Part shown: in pieces, positions 62,688-64,000 of the stretch | Position numbering within the stretch: position 1 is the stretch's first letter | Layout of the letters: every line of letters starts with the position of its first letter | Assembly: GCA_017651315.1 (NCBI GenBank) | Contig: JAGCDE010000058.1 | Coordinates: forward strand, 1-64,000 | Direction: 5' to 3' | Origin: Bacteroidaceae bacterium | Lineage (GTDB): Bacteria; Bacteroidota; Bacteroidia; Bacteroidales; Bacteroidaceae | DNA: 64,000 nucleotides | The notes under the pieces: generated by a model | Told to the model about the DNA's origin: nothing | The model's database searches: none | Seen by the model: only the letters and a program-made list of their open reading frames with translations | Program-made: the position numbers and the translations under genes

Positions 62688-64000
62688 TCATGGACCTGCT
62701 ATGACCAGTTTGCCGTTGACAACGCCCCTGCCGTCAGTCTCATCCGGTGTCCTGACTTCGGCGCTTATCAGATATAGACCAGGCTGGAGCCGCTGTCCGG
62801 AGCTGCTGCAGAGATTCCATTGTATCATGCTGACTCCGGAGTCCGATGACTGTGTGGTGCTGCCTGTCCAGACCATCACCCCCGCCGTGCTGTAAACTCT
62901 CACGGTAATCTCTGCATTCTGGCCAGGCCGGTCGTGGCTTACCACGAAGGTGGTACTCTCACGGGCAGGATTCGATGTCGCCTCAACTGTAAACTCAGGC
63001 TTGAGCCCATTCTCAACCTTGAACTCCAGCTGTCTCACCGAAGAGTTGTTCATCACGTCCCATACCCGGAACATGAGCCGGTGCTTCCCGTCGGGAAGCG
63101 GGGGCAGGCTGAACACGACCCTGCCGCCGGTATATCCGCCGTCATTTGAAGAGAAATAGCTGTTCAGGACCCATGTATAGTTGGGGTTGTTGTCAATAAC
63201 GAGCAGTATGTCATGCCCCAGTCCATTGCCAGAGGTGTTCAGGCCGCTCTCGTCAAAGAGGTCGGCCACGAACAGAGGCGTTGAATTCACGTATCCGCCG
63301 TAACGGAACGAAGGCGTGTTCAGATAGAGGCTGACCGATGGGCCCGCCGTATCAGTCCTGAGCGAGGGGTCCGTTCCACCCACCCTGAAATTCTCGAAGA
63401 AACCCGCTGCGGAGACCTTTCTGTCGCTACGGTCAGCATAGAGGCTTATCCTGCCGGGATCCCACGAATAGTTTATGTCCAAAGGTACCGGAAATGTGAA
63501 CCTGAACTCCCCGTGGCGGACCGAATCAGTGCCGGAGAACAGGATACGGTCACGGTTGTAGAAAGTAAAAGGCTCATCGGCCGTCTTGGCATTGTCAAGA
63601 CAGACCACCTTGCGCTCACTGTCAAAGACCGAAACGAAAAGCTTTCCGTCAAAACCGGTGTCGCGGACCGTACCTGCCCCGATATGTCCGCAGACCTCAA
63701 TCACCGAACCGGCCATGGCGGTGAGACTGTCCGAGAAAGCAGGCTTATGGGAGAACGAATCTATGACTGCCGTCATACCGGCCATCCCGAGACGGAGGGC
63801 GGGGTCACCTAACAGGACATAATGTATCTTGTTCTCGGAGTAATCGGTATATTCACCTCCGCTGGTGACCAGCTCGTTCTTGGCAAGACGCAGGGCACGT
63901 CCAAGCGTATTTGACCTGCCATTGTCGCCGACTGAGAACAGATACTTAGTGAAACTGTTATTCATCAGCCTGTTGTAACTTGAATACACTGTCCTTGTAG
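62688..64000 (-). CDS. porU: T9SS C-terminal signal peptidase/sortase PorU, partial
   Basis: The reading frame stays open to the window edge, so only the last 437 or so residues are present. They include the end of the gingipain-like C25 domain ('IHYVLLGDPALRLGMAG'), then beta domains ('DLFDESGLNTSGNGLGHDIL') and a retained T9SS sorting-type domain ('NPARESTTFVVSHDRPG' through 'GLYLISAEVRTPDE'). PorU removes the sorting domain of T9SS cargo and attaches it to A-LPS. The catalytic Cys and His are expected upstream, outside the window. Confidence 0.9.
   Translation of the reverse strand, partial: TRTVYSSYNRLMNNSFTKYLFSVGDNGRSNTLGRALRLAKNELVTSGGEYTDYSENKIHYVLLGDPALRLGMAGMTAVIDSFSHKPAFSDSLTAMAGSVIEVCGHIGAGTVRDTGFDGKLFVSVFDSERKVVCLDNAKTADEPFTFYNRDRILFSGTDSVRHGEFRFTFPVPLDINYSWDPGRISLYADRSDRKVSAAGFFENFRVGGTDPSLRTDTAGPSVSLYLNTPSFRYGGYVNSTPLFVADLFDESGLNTSGNGLGHDILLVIDNNPNYTWVLNSYFSSNDGGYTGGRVVFSLPPLPDGKHRLMFRVWDVMNNSSVRQLEFKVENGLKPEFTVEATSNPARESTTFVVSHDRPGQNAEITVRVYSTAGVMVWTGSTTQSSDSGVSMIQWNLCSSSGQRLQPGLYLISAEVRTPDETDGRGVVNGKLVIAGP

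Noticed and set aside
1..64000. tRNA, rRNA or CRISPR features
   Set aside because: No cloverleaf-like conserved T-loop stretches, rRNA segments or regularly spaced direct repeats of CRISPR type were seen on either strand by reading; a tRNAscan or Infernal run would be decisive.

Overview
The window is chromosomal DNA from a member of the Bacteroidetes, almost certainly order Bacteroidales. Supporting signs are a SusC/SusD outer-membrane pair with extra surface lipoproteins, three type IX secretion (T9SS) components (SprA, PorV and a partial PorU), a T9SS sorting-domain cargo protein, BspA-like leucine-rich repeats, DUF3244, NigD and DUF4290 family proteins, the Bacteroidales-type transcarbamylase of succinylated arginine synthesis, and promoters of the TTTG-N18-21-TAnnTTTG type. 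Family or genus cannot be fixed from the sequence. A T9SS together with SusCD suits Prevotellaceae, Paraprevotella-like or related gut or oral lineages. I saw no rRNA, tRNA, CRISPR array, integrase or transposase.

Layout. 0.1-6.9 kb is an AT-rich minus-strand cluster of exported proteins: a leucine-rich repeat protein, a subtilisin-like protease with a Glu in place of the catalytic Asp, an S74-chaperone/T9SS cargo protein and a DUF3244 protein, with a membrane-anchored TPR regulator upstream. 7.3-9.6 kb is pta-ackA (acetate and ATP formation). 9.6-12.4 kb holds lpxH, a MIP18-type Fe-S assembly gene, radC and efp, divergent from the small rpmH gene. 12.4-20.1 kb is a SusC-SusD-lipoprotein-lipoprotein-S41 protease operon that resembles known peptide-uptake loci. 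20.5-25.1 kb is a plus-strand run: PASTA protein, rluD, ddl, an acyltransferase and a NigD-like lipoprotein. 25.0-28.3 kb is DUF2007-proB-proA-argF' (proline and arginine precursors). 28.4-30.5 kb holds a MORN-repeat envelope protein and ddh (meso-DAP dehydrogenase). 30.7-38.6 kb is ruvA and the very large T9SS translocon gene sprA. 38.6-49.8 kb is housekeeping: a CCA-adding enzyme, a lipoprotein, an NSS transporter, rseP, dxr, an M23 peptidase, rimM, murA, DUF4290, tsaB and a reverse rubrerythrin. 49.9-50.6 kb is a frameshifted CpsB-type phosphatase. 58.9-64.0 kb is yicC-gmk-nadD facing ispF-porV-porU, with porU running off the end.

The best candidate for an undescribed system is the three-gene minus-strand cassette at 50.65-58.74 kb. 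It encodes a TPR protein with a possible RNA-polymerase-alpha-CTD-like N-terminal segment, a 1041-residue protein with three CbxX/SpoVK-type AAA+ modules (the first with destroyed nucleotide-binding motifs), and a 1242-residue membrane-anchored P-loop NTPase with a long helical C-terminal region. It sits between housekeeping genes and the broken phosphatase. The NTPase gene is much more AT-rich than its neighbours. The architecture recalls STAND-type sensor/effector ATPases and an AAA+ remodeller, but I recognise no named system.

Other points of interest are a Ser at the specificity position of the succinylornithine transcarbamylase, an Asp in place of the catalytic Cys of MurA (predicting fosfomycin insensitivity), an array of 21-bp tandem repeats inside a long inverted repeat upstream of pta, and a short repeat family with three intergenic copies.
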